A DNA stretch of 64,000 nucleotides from CAZSDU01 sp964429135 (lineage in GTDB: Bacteria; Bacteroidota; Bacteroidia; Bacteroidales; FEN-979), in NCBI GenBank assembly GCA_964429135.1, contig CAYSAU010000002.1, positions 191,869-255,868 of the forward strand. The letters run 5' to 3'. Under the pieces are notes generated by a model. It was given only the letters and a program-made list of their open reading frames with translations. It made no database searches and was not told where the DNA came from. This document shows, piece after piece, positions 26,162 to 35,139 of the stretch. The translations under genes were made by a program, and so were the position numbers. The first letter of the stretch is position 1. Each line of letters starts with the position of its first letter.

Positions 26162-28678
26162 TTAAAATGGAAACACCATGGAGATTTTATAGGCGAAATT
26201 ATCCCCAACCTTGTCAAGACTATAAGGCCCCCAGCGGTAAAAAGCCCCGATCCCAATCGTATAAATCTTCAGGTTGACCAGGTTGTTGATCAGTAATCCC
26301 GATTCGTAGTAACCCAGATTCATTTCCTTCAGGTTATCGCTGATAAAACGGTATTTATCTCTATGTTCCAGCCAACCGAAACCAATGTTCTGGGCGAGGG
26401 CAAACTCCGGATGAAACCATTTCTTCCCTTTAAAAAGCAGATATCCGAAGTCATGATAGAGATTGATGGAAGCATAGGCATTCGAAAGAAATTCATTCAT
26501 CCTCATCGTGGCAAAGGTGTTTGGAGCATATAAAGTGATCAGACGATAGCTGGCCGGAGCGTAATAAAGGTTGCAGGCAGGTATCGGCTGGTCTACATAA
26601 CCAGCATTCAACTGCATGGTAAATTTTCCGATAAATTTGATATTAAAGGTTTTTCTGACTTTAAGATCAAAACGATTATAATTAAAATCCCCTCCCAGAA
26701 AGTTTCTCAGTCCTCTGGTATATTGGAACCAGATTACAGGGAAAGAACTGCCAAGGGAGATCTTGTTATTCACGGTTTGAATGAATTTTTCGCGATAAAC
26801 CCATTTAAACCCGGCAGTGACCTCTGAAAACCTGAACTGGTCGTCAAGCACAACCGCCTGACCCTCAGTTGTGGCGAAATCGTAGGTGCTTGTCTTTTTA
26901 AAACTATTGGACAGGCCAACGTTAAAAAGTACATATTTCAAGGCTCTGAAATTTAGCGAAAAGGAAAAGTTTTCCGTTCTGTCCAGTTTCTTGATCAGCA
27001 AAGGATAAAAGTTGCCCGAGAGGATAGAAGAGTAGTCATTAGGGAAACTTACGCCTCCTGATTCAACCAGATCGAAAGAATAGGATGCCTTGATCCCGAT
27101 ATCATGACGGCGGCTGATCAGAAAACTTACATCTCCTCCGTATTTCGATGTTAAAACCGCGAAAGCATATTGGTAAAAACCACCTATTTTAAACCACTTT
27201 GCCAGCCTGTCATTGGTATGAATTCCCGCTCCGATAACCAGCCCTTCATAAGTGTTATAGTTCAGGAAGCGGTTGATGTCAATGTCTATTGGTCCCCATG
27301 GAATCCTTGCGGTCAGAACAGTTTGAAGGGTTTTAGCTATTTTGTCAAAATTATTTGCCTGTCCCACACTATCGAGTACCTTGTAGGTTTGCCTGTCTTT
27401 GGTCGTCAGGCTGTCGGTCCGGTACTGATTCCAGAACGATTCTGTTCGGGATGTTGCAGCAGGTTCTACTTCTACATCAAGATGATTAAATTCCCGCCTC
27501 ACCAGTTCAGGGTTGAGCACAATATCCTTGATATAGCTCCTACCGCTGCCAACCGGCTTGTATTTTCCTATCCTCAGGTTATTGAATGCCACATCTGTAT
27601 TTAGTTGAACCGGGAACCATTGTTGGCCATCAATCAGTTCATAGAGCTGATGGATCCTGATCATAAAACCACCTGTATTCGGGAAGGGTTCTGCCGAAAC
27701 ATTTTGTATCCCCCAGCGGTTGGAATTGATGGCCATAACTCCTTTCATGCCATCGAAGTTAGTTCCTTTCCTGGGGCGGAATGAAACGAGGAAGACCGTG
27801 TCCTTTCCCTGATAAGTGGTATCTTCCAGTTTGAAAAAATATTTATTGAGGCTCCCTGCACCTATAGGATTTACATATTCACGCTGAAAAATGGTAATAT
27901 AGGGTTTATAAAATGAAAAAGACTGGATTTGGGTGGCCAGAAACACCAGAATGGGGTCTTTAAAACCCGACATTTTTGTGGCAATGACCTGATTGTAATT
28001 TTTATCGGGCGACATGAATTTGCGTTTCGTCACATTCTCCATCAGAAACAGGTACTGTTTGCTGATCAGTTTTTCAAGAAACCTGGAGGAAGAGTCTCCG
28101 GCAACTGTGTCCATTTTTACGGAATCAGATCGAAGGGCAAAACCCATTTCCATTTCCCGGAAATTCTGCAGCATGGAAGTGTCCACGAGAGCCGAGAAAT
28201 CGTTCTTGAGGGTAGTATCCATATCTAAGGTAAAGACTGTTTTATCATAAGCGGTATAAGAAAAGGTCCGGATTTTTTCAGGATCATTGATGTCCCTGTT
28301 GTCAATCGCATTCCGGATAATGCGATGGGCGGGATTGATCCCCGGAAGAATCTCCACTTCCGATAAATCAATTTCTTTCGAAATCATCTGAATTACCAGG
28401 TTAGTAATTTTATTCCCGATGCTGTAGTGATAAACTTCATAGCCGACATACGACAGCCGAAGGGATCTGACCGGTTCCGGTGATTTTAAATGGAATTTGC
28501 CGTCAATATCGGTAGTGCCTCCATGTTCTCCCGTATTGATGAGGATATTGACAAAGGGCAGGGGTTCCTTGGTTTTTGAATCAATAACCATTCCTGAAAT
28601 ACTGAAATTCCCTTGACTTTGAGATTCCCGGGGAAAGATTAAAACAAGAATAAAGAAAAACAGGGCATACTTCATCAT
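26162..28678 (-). CDS. DUF5686 outer-membrane protein with carboxypeptidase-regulatory-like domain
   Basis: An 838-residue protein from the ATG at 28678 (MMKYALFFFILVLIFP). After the signal peptide comes a carboxypeptidase-D-regulatory-like domain (about residues 25-105, with GMVIDSKTKEPLPFVNILI and GTTDIDGKFHL), as in SusC/TonB-dependent receptors. The rest is the DUF5686 region, ending in many alternating beta strands and a terminal phenylalanine (KISMVFPF), suggesting a large outer-membrane barrel. There is no plug domain or TonB box, so it is not a usual TonB-dependent receptor. Its role is unknown; the family is widespread in Bacteroidota. Confidence 0.88.
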   Translation of the reverse strand: MMKYALFFFILVLIFPRESQSQGNFSISGMVIDSKTKEPLPFVNILINTGEHGGTTDIDGKFHLKSPEPVRSLRLSYVGYEVYHYSIGNKITNLVIQMISKEIDLSEVEILPGINPAHRIIRNAIDNRDINDPEKIRTFSYTAYDKTVFTLDMDTTLKNDFSALVDTSMLQNFREMEMGFALRSDSVKMDTVAGDSSSRFLEKLISKQYLFLMENVTKRKFMSPDKNYNQVIATKMSGFKDPILVFLATQIQSFSFYKPYITIFQREYVNPIGAGSLNKYFFKLEDTTYQGKDTVFLVSFRPRKGTNFDGMKGVMAINSNRWGIQNVSAEPFPNTGGFMIRIHQLYELIDGQQWFPVQLNTDVAFNNLRIGKYKPVGSGRSYIKDIVLNPELVRREFNHLDVEVEPAATSRTESFWNQYRTDSLTTKDRQTYKVLDSVGQANNFDKIAKTLQTVLTARIPWGPIDIDINRFLNYNTYEGLVIGAGIHTNDRLAKWFKIGGFYQYAFAVLTSKYGGDVSFLISRRHDIGIKASYSFDLVESGGVSFPNDYSSILSGNFYPLLIKKLDRTENFSFSLNFRALKYVLFNVGLSNSFKKTSTYDFATTEGQAVVLDDQFRFSEVTAGFKWVYREKFIQTVNNKISLGSSFPVIWFQYTRGLRNFLGGDFNYNRFDLKVRKTFNIKFIGKFTMQLNAGYVDQPIPACNLYYAPASYRLITLYAPNTFATMRMNEFLSNAYASINLYHDFGYLLFKGKKWFHPEFALAQNIGFGWLEHRDKYRFISDNLKEMNLGYYESGLLINNLVNLKIYTIGIGAFYRWGPYSLDKVGDNFAYKISMVFPF

Positions 28679-28694
28679 CTGCAAACAATTTGGC

Positions 28695-28702
28695 CAAAGA
28701 TA
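28695..28702 (-). promoter_or_regulatory. -7 promoter element of the DUF5686 gene
   Basis: The minus strand reads TATCTTTG, an exact TAnnTTTG match, 17 bases before the ATG at 28678. Confidence 0.45.
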
Positions 28703-28771
28703 CTAAACCTTATCCTGAGGCCTGAGAACCTGACTAAAAAAATCGTAATTTTCCAAAAAAAATAAACTGTA

Positions 28772-29905
28772 TTGAACCATTACGAGGATTTTACCCTGAT
28801 TGCCAAAACCATTCAAGGTCTTGAGCCTGTTTTGTCCATGGAACTTAAAGCCCTGGGCGCATCTGAAGTGACGACCCTGACCAGGGCGGTTTCATTCAAG
28901 GGAGACCAGCGCCTGATGTACACGGCCAATTATTGTTGCCGGACTGCCTTGAGAATACTCAAACCTGTTCTGATTTTTGAAATCAAAGAGCAACAGGACT
29001 TATATGAAATGATCCGTGATTTTCCCTGGGAGAATTACCTTAATATCAATGGTAGACTTGCCGTAGATGCCGTGATCTCTTATACTGTTTTTACCAATTC
29101 TCAGTATGTTGCACAGCGGACCAAAGATGCCATTGTCGACCGCATGCGGGATCAATCAGGCCAGCGCCCAGGTGTTGATCTCGATGACCCGGATCTCAGG
29201 ATCAATGTCCATTTATTCAAGGATCTTTGTACTGTCTCCCTCGACAGCTCCGGTGCAACCCTCAATAAGCGGGGGTATCGCAGGAGCATCGGACCGGCAC
29301 CCATCAATGAGGTACTCGCCTCTGGACTGATCATGCTTTCTGGTTGGGATCAAAAAATTCCCTTGCTTGATCCCATGTGTGGGTCAGGAACTTTTCTAAT
29401 AGAGGCAGTCATGATGTCAAGGCAAATCCCATCAGGACATTATCGCCGGGACTTTGGATTTATGAGATGGAAGGACTTTGATAAAGATCTTTGGGAGTTA
29501 GTCAGAGAAACAGAGGATGCAAAGATCATTCCTTCTGGTTTAGCACTTTATGGCTGGGATCGGGCCTCCCGGGCTCTTCAATCCGCTATGGAAAACCTTC
29601 AGGGAGTGAATTTGCAGGATGAAGTTATACTGTCACAGGTTAATTTTGAAGAATCCGGAGCCCCTGCACCCAAGGGGATGATAATAACCAACCCTCCCTA
29701 TGATGAGCGGTTGAAACTGGATGATGGTGTGGCTTTTTATCAGATGATTGGCAATACCCTGAAAAGGAAATATTCAGGATGGGAAGCCTGGATCATTTCC
29801 GGCGATCTGCAATCGGTAAAATTCATCGGTTTGAAACCATCCCGTAAAATAATTGTCTTCAACGGGCCGATCGAATGCCGTTTCCTGAAGTTCTCACTCT
29901 ATTGA
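28772..29905 (+). CDS. THUMP-domain class I RNA methyltransferase (RlmL N-terminal type)
   Basis: A 377-residue SAM-dependent methyltransferase. Residues 1-155 contain a ferredoxin-like/THUMP RNA-binding region. The catalytic domain follows with LNKRGYRRSIGPAPINEVLA, then SAM motif DPMCGSGTF (200-208) and the NPPY target-base motif (307-310). Such enzymes make N2-methylguanosine in 23S rRNA or tRNA; the closest architecture is the N-terminal half of RlmL (m2G2445), without the fused RlmK half. The exact site cannot be told from the sequence. Translation must start at a TTG (28772), since an in-frame stop lies at 28763 and there is no upstream ATG. Confidence 0.9.
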   Translation: MNHYEDFTLIAKTIQGLEPVLSMELKALGASEVTTLTRAVSFKGDQRLMYTANYCCRTALRILKPVLIFEIKEQQDLYEMIRDFPWENYLNINGRLAVDAVISYTVFTNSQYVAQRTKDAIVDRMRDQSGQRPGVDLDDPDLRINVHLFKDLCTVSLDSSGATLNKRGYRRSIGPAPINEVLASGLIMLSGWDQKIPLLDPMCGSGTFLIEAVMMSRQIPSGHYRRDFGFMRWKDFDKDLWELVRETEDAKIIPSGLALYGWDRASRALQSAMENLQGVNLQDEVILSQVNFEESGAPAPKGMIITNPPYDERLKLDDGVAFYQMIGNTLKRKYSGWEAWIISGDLQSVKFIGLKPSRKIIVFNGPIECRFLKFSLY

Positions 29906-29976
29906 TTGGTTAAAAGTGGAGTACGTGCCTTGATGTCGTTGAGTGATCAGAGCCGTCATGGGGGGCACAGCCGTTC

Positions 29977-30681
29977 TTAGGGTACTGAAAGGGCGACCGG
30001 GATTACTTTGCCATTCATGTATTTATGCCCGGAAATCGCAAAGTCTGATATAAAAGCTGCCATTTGCTGAGGAGTCAGAGCTGCCTTAATGCCGGGAAAA
30101 GCTTTCCCGAACATCTCTGTTTGAACAGATCCCAAAGCCAGGCAGTTAACCTTAATATCGGATTCTTTTAATTCTTCTGCAAGTATTTCCGTCAAAACGG
30201 CTAGTGCTCCCTTGCTCGAACTGTAAGCAGTCAGTCCCGTGTATTTCTGACTTCCCGTGATGCCTCCCATACTCCCTATATTGACAATATGTGCGCCTTT
30301 GTTCATCATGGGAAGCAGGGTTTGTGTCAGAAAAAAGACAGCCTTCACATTGACATTGTACACCTCATCAAAATCAGTTGTTTCGATTTTCTGAAAAGGT
30401 TTGTTGATCAGTTTTCCGGCGTTGTTGATCAGAATATCGCATTTATGGATAAAAGCTTCCATACGTTGTAACAGAAAGGGATAAAAATCAAACTGATTCA
30501 GATCGAATTCATAAGTAGTGACCCTTGAATCCGTTTGCATATGTTTACATTCTGCCATCAACTCTTTTAAACCCTTGGCGTTACGTGAGAGGGCGACAAT
30601 TTTATTCAGTCTGTGTTTCGACAGCACCTTGACCAACTCGTATCCTAAACCACGGCTGGCTCCTGTTATGATGATGTTCAT
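29977..30681 (-). CDS. SDR-family oxidoreductase
   Basis: A 234-residue short-chain dehydrogenase/reductase from the ATG at 30681 (MNIIITGASRGLG). Cofactor motif TGASRGLG (6-13), NNAG (86-89), catalytic Ser137 in the NIGSMGG segment, and the Tyr153-Lys157 pair (YSSSK) are all present, so it should be active with NAD(H) or NADP(H). The substrate is unknown. It is monocistronic, convergent with the THUMP methyltransferase gene (71 bases between, no clear terminator) and divergent from the large T9SS cargo gene. Confidence 0.92.
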   Translation of the reverse strand: MNIIITGASRGLGYELVKVLSKHRLNKIVALSRNAKGLKELMAECKHMQTDSRVTTYEFDLNQFDFYPFLLQRMEAFIHKCDILINNAGKLINKPFQKIETTDFDEVYNVNVKAVFFLTQTLLPMMNKGAHIVNIGSMGGITGSQKYTGLTAYSSSKGALAVLTEILAEELKESDIKVNCLALGSVQTEMFGKAFPGIKAALTPQQMAAFISDFAISGHKYMNGKVIPVALSVP

Positions 30682-30749
30682 GGTTTCAATATCATGCAAT
30701 AAAATTAATAAAATACGGTCAACTTATTAAGAAAAGAAGAAACTTTTTG

Positions 30750-30757
30750 TAACTTTG
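30750..30757 (+). promoter_or_regulatory. -7 promoter element of the T9SS cargo gene at 30784
   Basis: TAACTTTG matches TAnnTTTG exactly and lies 26 bases before the ATG. No well-spaced TTG is found. Confidence 0.5.
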
Positions 30758-30783
30758 TCAGGAATTCCAAAACTTCTGATCTC

Positions 30784-33150
30784 ATGAGAAAATTTTTTAC
30801 CCTTTTTGTCAGCATCTTGTTCCTTACTGATGTTGCTTCGGCACAGCAAGATGCCTTGAAAGTAAATGTGATAAAACCGGTCTATTTCGATGTTTCACCC
30901 CCACTTCGAGAATTATCCAAAATGGAAATCAAAGAGGATAGAAGCTGGAAAGAAGGCTATGTGAAGAATCCGTCAAATTATTATAACGATGGCTTGAAAG
31001 CTTCTTCGGATGCCCATTTGCTGGATCCGAATATACAGCGCGCATTCGGCTTGAACAATGCGGATACCACCATACAAAGTTTCGACGGGGTTCCTTCCAA
31101 TAATACTCTGGTTCCTCCTGATACAGATGGTGATGTTGGGCCAAATCATTATATTTCTATGGTCAATTGCCGCTATTCGATCTACACCAAAACCGGTACA
31201 AAACTGATCGGACCGACCAACAACAGCAATATCTGGAGCGGGATGCCCAATAACAGCAATGACGGGGATGGCATCGTGCTTTATGATGAAGTGGCCGATC
31301 GCTGGCTGATTAGCCAGTTTTCATTACCCAATTATCCCAACGGTCCTTTTTTTGAAATGGTTGCTGTTTCCAAAACCCCTGATCCCACCGGGGAATGGTA
31401 TCGCTATCAATACCAGTTTTCTTATATGCCTGACTATCCAAAATTATCGGTCTGGCATGACGGATATTACATGACTTCCAACCGTTTTTCTGCCACTACC
31501 ACCATTGGTCTTGGGGTAGGGGTGTATGTGATGGACAGGACAAAAATGATTGCGGGCAACGCTTCTGCCACCATTCAGGAATTTACCCTGGCCAATAATG
31601 GTCCCTGGGCTATGCTGCCGGCTGATTGTGATGGCCCTTTTCCTTCAGATACCACTCCTTGCTACTTCATGTACACTAAAAACAGTTCACCCAAAGCCAT
31701 TATTTATGAGTTCAAGACAGACTGGATCAATCCTGCTAATACAAGTTTTACAAAAGTGGCAGAACTGGCGGTTAACTCGTATAACTGGAGTTTGGGAGAT
31801 GGTATTCCTCAAAAAGGAACCAGCATCAAACTTGATCCCATGAGTAATAGCGGCAGGATTATGTTTCGTTTGGCATTTCGTAAAATGAACGGCTATTTTG
31901 CCATGGTGGCTAATGGTACTGTAAATGTGGGATCAAATGTTGCCGGCATTCGTTGGTATGAATTTCGTAAAACCCTTGGCAGTCAGTGGTCGGTTTACCA
32001 GCAGGGAACCTATGCACCCGACAATAATTGTCGCTGGATGGGAGGTATTGCCATGGATTCTGCCGGAAATATCGCCATTGCCTACTCCATTTCCAGTGCA
32101 GACATGTATCCTTCTATAAGGTATGCCGGAAGACTCGCCGGAGATCCCCTGAATACCATCACCATTCAGGAAGCCGGAATTATAAACGGAGGTGGATCCC
32201 AAACCAACAACTGGCAGTTGCCCAGTCGCTGGGGAGATTACAGCGCCCTTAATGTCGATCCTGACCAAACTACTTTCTGGTACACACAGGAATATTATAC
32301 CAGTACCTCTCCCACGAACTGGAAGTCCAGGATTGCATCTTTCAGCTTTATGAATATGTTTACGGTCAATGCCAGCGCCAGCCCTGAAGTGATTTGCCTG
32401 GGCAGTTCTTCCCAGCTCGATGCTAATGCTACCGGTGGATCCGGAAGTTATACCTATAATTGGACCTCCAATCCTCCAGGTTTTACCTCTACCCAGAAAT
32501 CCCCAAGCGTCGCTCCATTGGTTACTACTACATATTATTGTGCCGCTAATGATGGCAGCCAGACTAAAACTGATTCCATAAAGGTTACGGTGAATACTGC
32601 CCCTGTGGTCAACGCAGGAGATGATGAGACCTATTGCTGGTGGGTGCCTGCTTTTCCAATTATCGGAAGTGCAAGCGGTTATGATCATATCAAATGGACT
32701 TCCGCTGGAGATGGACATTTTAGTAATGATACGCTGGCCGTAACGATTTATTATCCTGGGTCAGGAGACCATGCATTTGGGTCAGTAGTTTTGTCGCTAA
32801 CCGGGTATCCCCTTGCTCCATGTACAGAATCTGTAACAGATCAGGCGACTATCATTTTCGACCCCTGCACAGGTATCCAGGAACAGACTGAAGAAACGCT
32901 TTCTTTCTCTATCCAACCAAACCCGACGACAGGAAATGTAATATTCCATTTCACAGGACTGAAAAACAAAACAGCCCATCTCAGTATCAGCGACCTGAAA
33001 GGACAGACCATGCATCAGGAGAAACTATCCAGTTCTGATACGAGAATAATTCGTGCACTCGATGTTTCCAAATATTCCAGCGGTGTTTATATTGTGAAGG
33101 TTGAAAGTGGAAACGAAGTTAAAACGGATCGCCTGATCATTCAGAAATGA
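30784..33150 (+). CDS. large secreted protein with Ig/PKD-like modules and T9SS sorting domain
   Basis: A 788-residue protein with a signal peptide (residues 1-20, ending ASAQQ). The first 520 residues, starting with the DGVPSNNTLVPPDTDGDVGP segment, look like a beta-propeller-type module with repeated aromatic blocks. Residues about 525-605 contain an Ig/PKD-like domain (SPEVICLGSSSQLDANATGG), and a second similar unit (AGDDETYCWWVPAF) follows to about 695. The last 85 residues, from FSIQPNPTTGNVIFHF to KTDRLIIQK, form a type A type IX sorting domain. It is probably a cell-surface protein; I do not recognise an enzyme active site. A perfect hairpin covers its stop codon. Confidence 0.85.
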   Translation: MRKFFTLFVSILFLTDVASAQQDALKVNVIKPVYFDVSPPLRELSKMEIKEDRSWKEGYVKNPSNYYNDGLKASSDAHLLDPNIQRAFGLNNADTTIQSFDGVPSNNTLVPPDTDGDVGPNHYISMVNCRYSIYTKTGTKLIGPTNNSNIWSGMPNNSNDGDGIVLYDEVADRWLISQFSLPNYPNGPFFEMVAVSKTPDPTGEWYRYQYQFSYMPDYPKLSVWHDGYYMTSNRFSATTTIGLGVGVYVMDRTKMIAGNASATIQEFTLANNGPWAMLPADCDGPFPSDTTPCYFMYTKNSSPKAIIYEFKTDWINPANTSFTKVAELAVNSYNWSLGDGIPQKGTSIKLDPMSNSGRIMFRLAFRKMNGYFAMVANGTVNVGSNVAGIRWYEFRKTLGSQWSVYQQGTYAPDNNCRWMGGIAMDSAGNIAIAYSISSADMYPSIRYAGRLAGDPLNTITIQEAGIINGGGSQTNNWQLPSRWGDYSALNVDPDQTTFWYTQEYYTSTSPTNWKSRIASFSFMNMFTVNASASPEVICLGSSSQLDANATGGSGSYTYNWTSNPPGFTSTQKSPSVAPLVTTTYYCAANDGSQTKTDSIKVTVNTAPVVNAGDDETYCWWVPAFPIIGSASGYDHIKWTSAGDGHFSNDTLAVTIYYPGSGDHAFGSVVLSLTGYPLAPCTESVTDQATIIFDPCTGIQEQTEETLSFSIQPNPTTGNVIFHFTGLKNKTAHLSISDLKGQTMHQEKLSSSDTRIIRALDVSKYSSGVYIVKVESGNEVKTDRLIIQK

Positions 33151-33154
33151 TCAG
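33133..33154 (+). terminator. perfect hairpin across the stop codon of the T9SS cargo gene
   Basis: CTGATCATT, a four-base CAGA loop, and AATGATCAG form a perfect nine-base-pair stem that includes the TGA stop codon. No run of T follows, so it is a poor intrinsic terminator. It may instead protect the 3' end of the mRNA or slow the polymerase before the riboswitch. Confidence 0.35.
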
Positions 33155-33184
33155 ATTATCCGGAATCGTTCATAAACATATATT

Positions 33185-33305
33185 ATATTCTTCAGGGCAG
33201 GGTGTAATTCCCGACCGGCGGTAAAGTCCGCGACTCCGGAAATTTCCGGATTGAGCCGATGTAACTACGGCACCGACAGTAATAGTCTGGATGAAAGAAG
33301 AATAT
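33185..33305 (+). promoter_or_regulatory. FMN riboswitch (RFN element)
   Basis: The aptamer consensus is clear: CAGGGTGTAATTCCCGACC and GGCGGTAAAGTCCGCGA, then GAGCCGATGTAACTACGGC, and ACCGACAGTAATAGTCTGGA. The closing stem P1 pairs 33185-33193 with 33297-33305, nine perfect base pairs. A rho-independent terminator follows at 33338-33368, just before ribD, so FMN binding should stop transcription of the riboflavin operon. The variable stem-loop between the conserved parts is short (CTCCGGAAATTTCCGGA). See the findings for the alternative pairings. Confidence 0.96.
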
Positions 33306-33337
33306 CATCATTTTGAATTTATATTCTATCATCCTTT

Positions 33338-33368
33338 GCCCTGGAGTATCAACTTCAGGGCTTTTTTT
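33338..33368 (+). terminator. rho-independent terminator of the FMN riboswitch
   Basis: GCCCTGGAG (33338-33346) pairs with CTTCAGGGC (33353-33361) around a six-base loop, with one G-U pair, followed by seven T. The ribD ATG lies seven bases further on. Confidence 0.85.
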
Positions 33369-33374
33369 ATTTTG

Positions 33375-34487
33375 ATGAACACGTATAATAAATACATGAG
33401 AAGGGTGATCCGCCTGGCAAAGAAAGGATCGGGATGGGTGAATCCCAATCCTATGGTGGGGGCTTTGCTTGTCAAAGCAGATCGCATCATTGGAGAAGGA
33501 TACCATGCCAGCTACGGATCTCCCCATGCAGAAGTACAGGCCTTGGACAATGCAAAGGAAACCGTGAAGGGCGCAACGCTCTTTGTTAACCTCGAACCCT
33601 GTGTTCACTTCGGTAAAACTCCGCCCTGTGCCCCGCTTATTGTTAAAAAAGGAATAAAAAAGGTGGTCATTGGAATGACAGACCCCAACTCCCTGGTCAA
33701 AGGGGCAGGGATAGAATTCTTGAGAAATAATGGAGTGGATGTAATCACAGCTGTGCTGGAAAAGGAATGCCTGAAACTCAATGAAATCTTCATTCAGTAC
33801 ATCACAACGGGAATTCCTTTTGTCCTGCTGAAATCCGCCATGACACTCGATGGCAAGATTGCTACTGTGACCAATGCATCACAATGGATTACCGGAAAAT
33901 CTTCCCGCCTTCTTGTTCATAGGATCCGCCAGGAATACAGCGCCATCATGGTGGGTGTCAACACCATCATTTATGATGATCCCATGCTGAACACCAGACT
34001 TGGTAAAGGGAAGGCAAAAAATCCCGTAAAGGTTATTGCTGATAGTCATGCAAGGGTTCCACTAAATGCAAAGATATTTCGTAACGACCCTCAGTTGACT
34101 ATCCTGGCGGTCACGGAATCAGCCGATCATCATAAACTGAAACAGATTGAACGCCTTGGAGCTCAGGTGATCACATGTCCAGAAAAGGATAATCAGGTGG
34201 ATCTTCTTTATCTGATGAAAACCCTAGGAGCGATGGGGATTGATTCCGTCATGATAGAAGGAGGAAGCACCCTGGCCTATTCGGCACTTCAGGCAGGTAT
34301 AGTGCACAAGGTCATGAACTTTATCGCACCGAAAATCCTGGGGGGCGCTTCTGCCCCTTCCCCTGTCGGAGGTAAGGGCATAGAATCGATGGAAGAAGCC
34401 TTTCCACTTTTTGAAATGACAGTAAGGAAAATCGGATTGGATTTTTTGGCTGAAGCCTATTTGAAACCACATCATATAATATCATAG
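33375..34487 (+). CDS. ribD: bifunctional riboflavin deaminase/reductase
   Basis: Carries out steps two and three of riboflavin synthesis: deamination of the pyrimidine ring and reduction of the ribose. The ATG at 33375 gives 370 residues and lies after the riboswitch terminator; an earlier in-frame ATG at 33291 falls inside the aptamer and is rejected. The N-terminal cytidine-deaminase-like domain has the zinc site HAEVQAL and EPCVHFGKTPPCAP. The reductase domain (about residue 140 onward) has MTLDGKIAT and the MIEGGSTLAYSAL segment. It is the first gene of the rib operon. Confidence 0.97.
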   Translation: MNTYNKYMRRVIRLAKKGSGWVNPNPMVGALLVKADRIIGEGYHASYGSPHAEVQALDNAKETVKGATLFVNLEPCVHFGKTPPCAPLIVKKGIKKVVIGMTDPNSLVKGAGIEFLRNNGVDVITAVLEKECLKLNEIFIQYITTGIPFVLLKSAMTLDGKIATVTNASQWITGKSSRLLVHRIRQEYSAIMVGVNTIIYDDPMLNTRLGKGKAKNPVKVIADSHARVPLNAKIFRNDPQLTILAVTESADHHKLKQIERLGAQVITCPEKDNQVDLLYLMKTLGAMGIDSVMIEGGSTLAYSALQAGIVHKVMNFIAPKILGGASAPSPVGGKGIESMEEAFPLFEMTVRKIGLDFLAEAYLKPHHIIS

Positions 34488-34488
34488 T

Positions 34489-35133
34489 ATGTTCACGGGA
34501 ATCATCGAAGAAAAGGGAAAAGTAAAAACCATTCAGCATGGAGCCGGCTCTGCCCGGCTGACCATTACCGCTCCCTGGATCGTGAAGGATGTGAAAACCG
34601 GCGACAGCATCAGTGTCAATGGCATCTGTCTGACCGTCGTAACTTTCGACACATCGGGATTTACCGTGGAAGTTATGCCGGAAACCATCCGCAGAACCAA
34701 TCTGAATGCCCTGTTGGCCGGCAGTCACGTTAATCTCGAAAGAGCGGTTCGCCTAAATGATCGTTTGGGTGGACACATGGTCAGCGGCCATATTGACGGG
34801 ACTGGAAAGGTAGTGAGAAGATGGGAAGAAGAAAATGCCATTTGGTTCTGCATTGCTGCAGAACCTTCGGTTTTGCGTTATATTGTCGAAAAAGGTTCAG
34901 TCGCCCTGGATGGGATAAGCCTTACGGTGGTTTCAGTAAACCAGCACTCTTTCGAAGTCTCTGTAATCCCCCATACCAGCAAGGCCACTACTATACTCGA
35001 TCGGCAGCATGGCGACCTGTTGAATATTGAATGCGATATGATTGCAAAATATGTAGAAAAATTATGTAGTGCCAGGACTGAGCCAGCAAAAATTGACATG
35101 AAATTTCTGGAAGAAAATGATTTTATAGCCTGA
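34489..35133 (+). CDS. ribE: riboflavin synthase alpha subunit
   Basis: Dismutates two lumazine molecules into riboflavin. At 214 residues it is normal, with the MFTGIIEE start and two lumazine-binding barrels, each with a SISVNGICLTV / VALDGISLTVV element (residues about 41-51 and 138-148). The GGHMVSGHIDG segment joins the two halves. It begins one base after the ribD stop, consistent with translational coupling. Confidence 0.97.
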   Translation: MFTGIIEEKGKVKTIQHGAGSARLTITAPWIVKDVKTGDSISVNGICLTVVTFDTSGFTVEVMPETIRRTNLNALLAGSHVNLERAVRLNDRLGGHMVSGHIDGTGKVVRRWEEENAIWFCIAAEPSVLRYIVEKGSVALDGISLTVVSVNQHSFEVSVIPHTSKATTILDRQHGDLLNIECDMIAKYVEKLCSARTEPAKIDMKFLEENDFIA

Positions 35134-35139
35134 AAACCC

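Noticed and set aside
33291..33374. N-terminal extension of RibD starting at an ATG within the riboswitch
   Set aside because: Translation would run through the aptamer and terminator, and the extra 28 residues have no RibD similarity. ATG at 33375 is correct.
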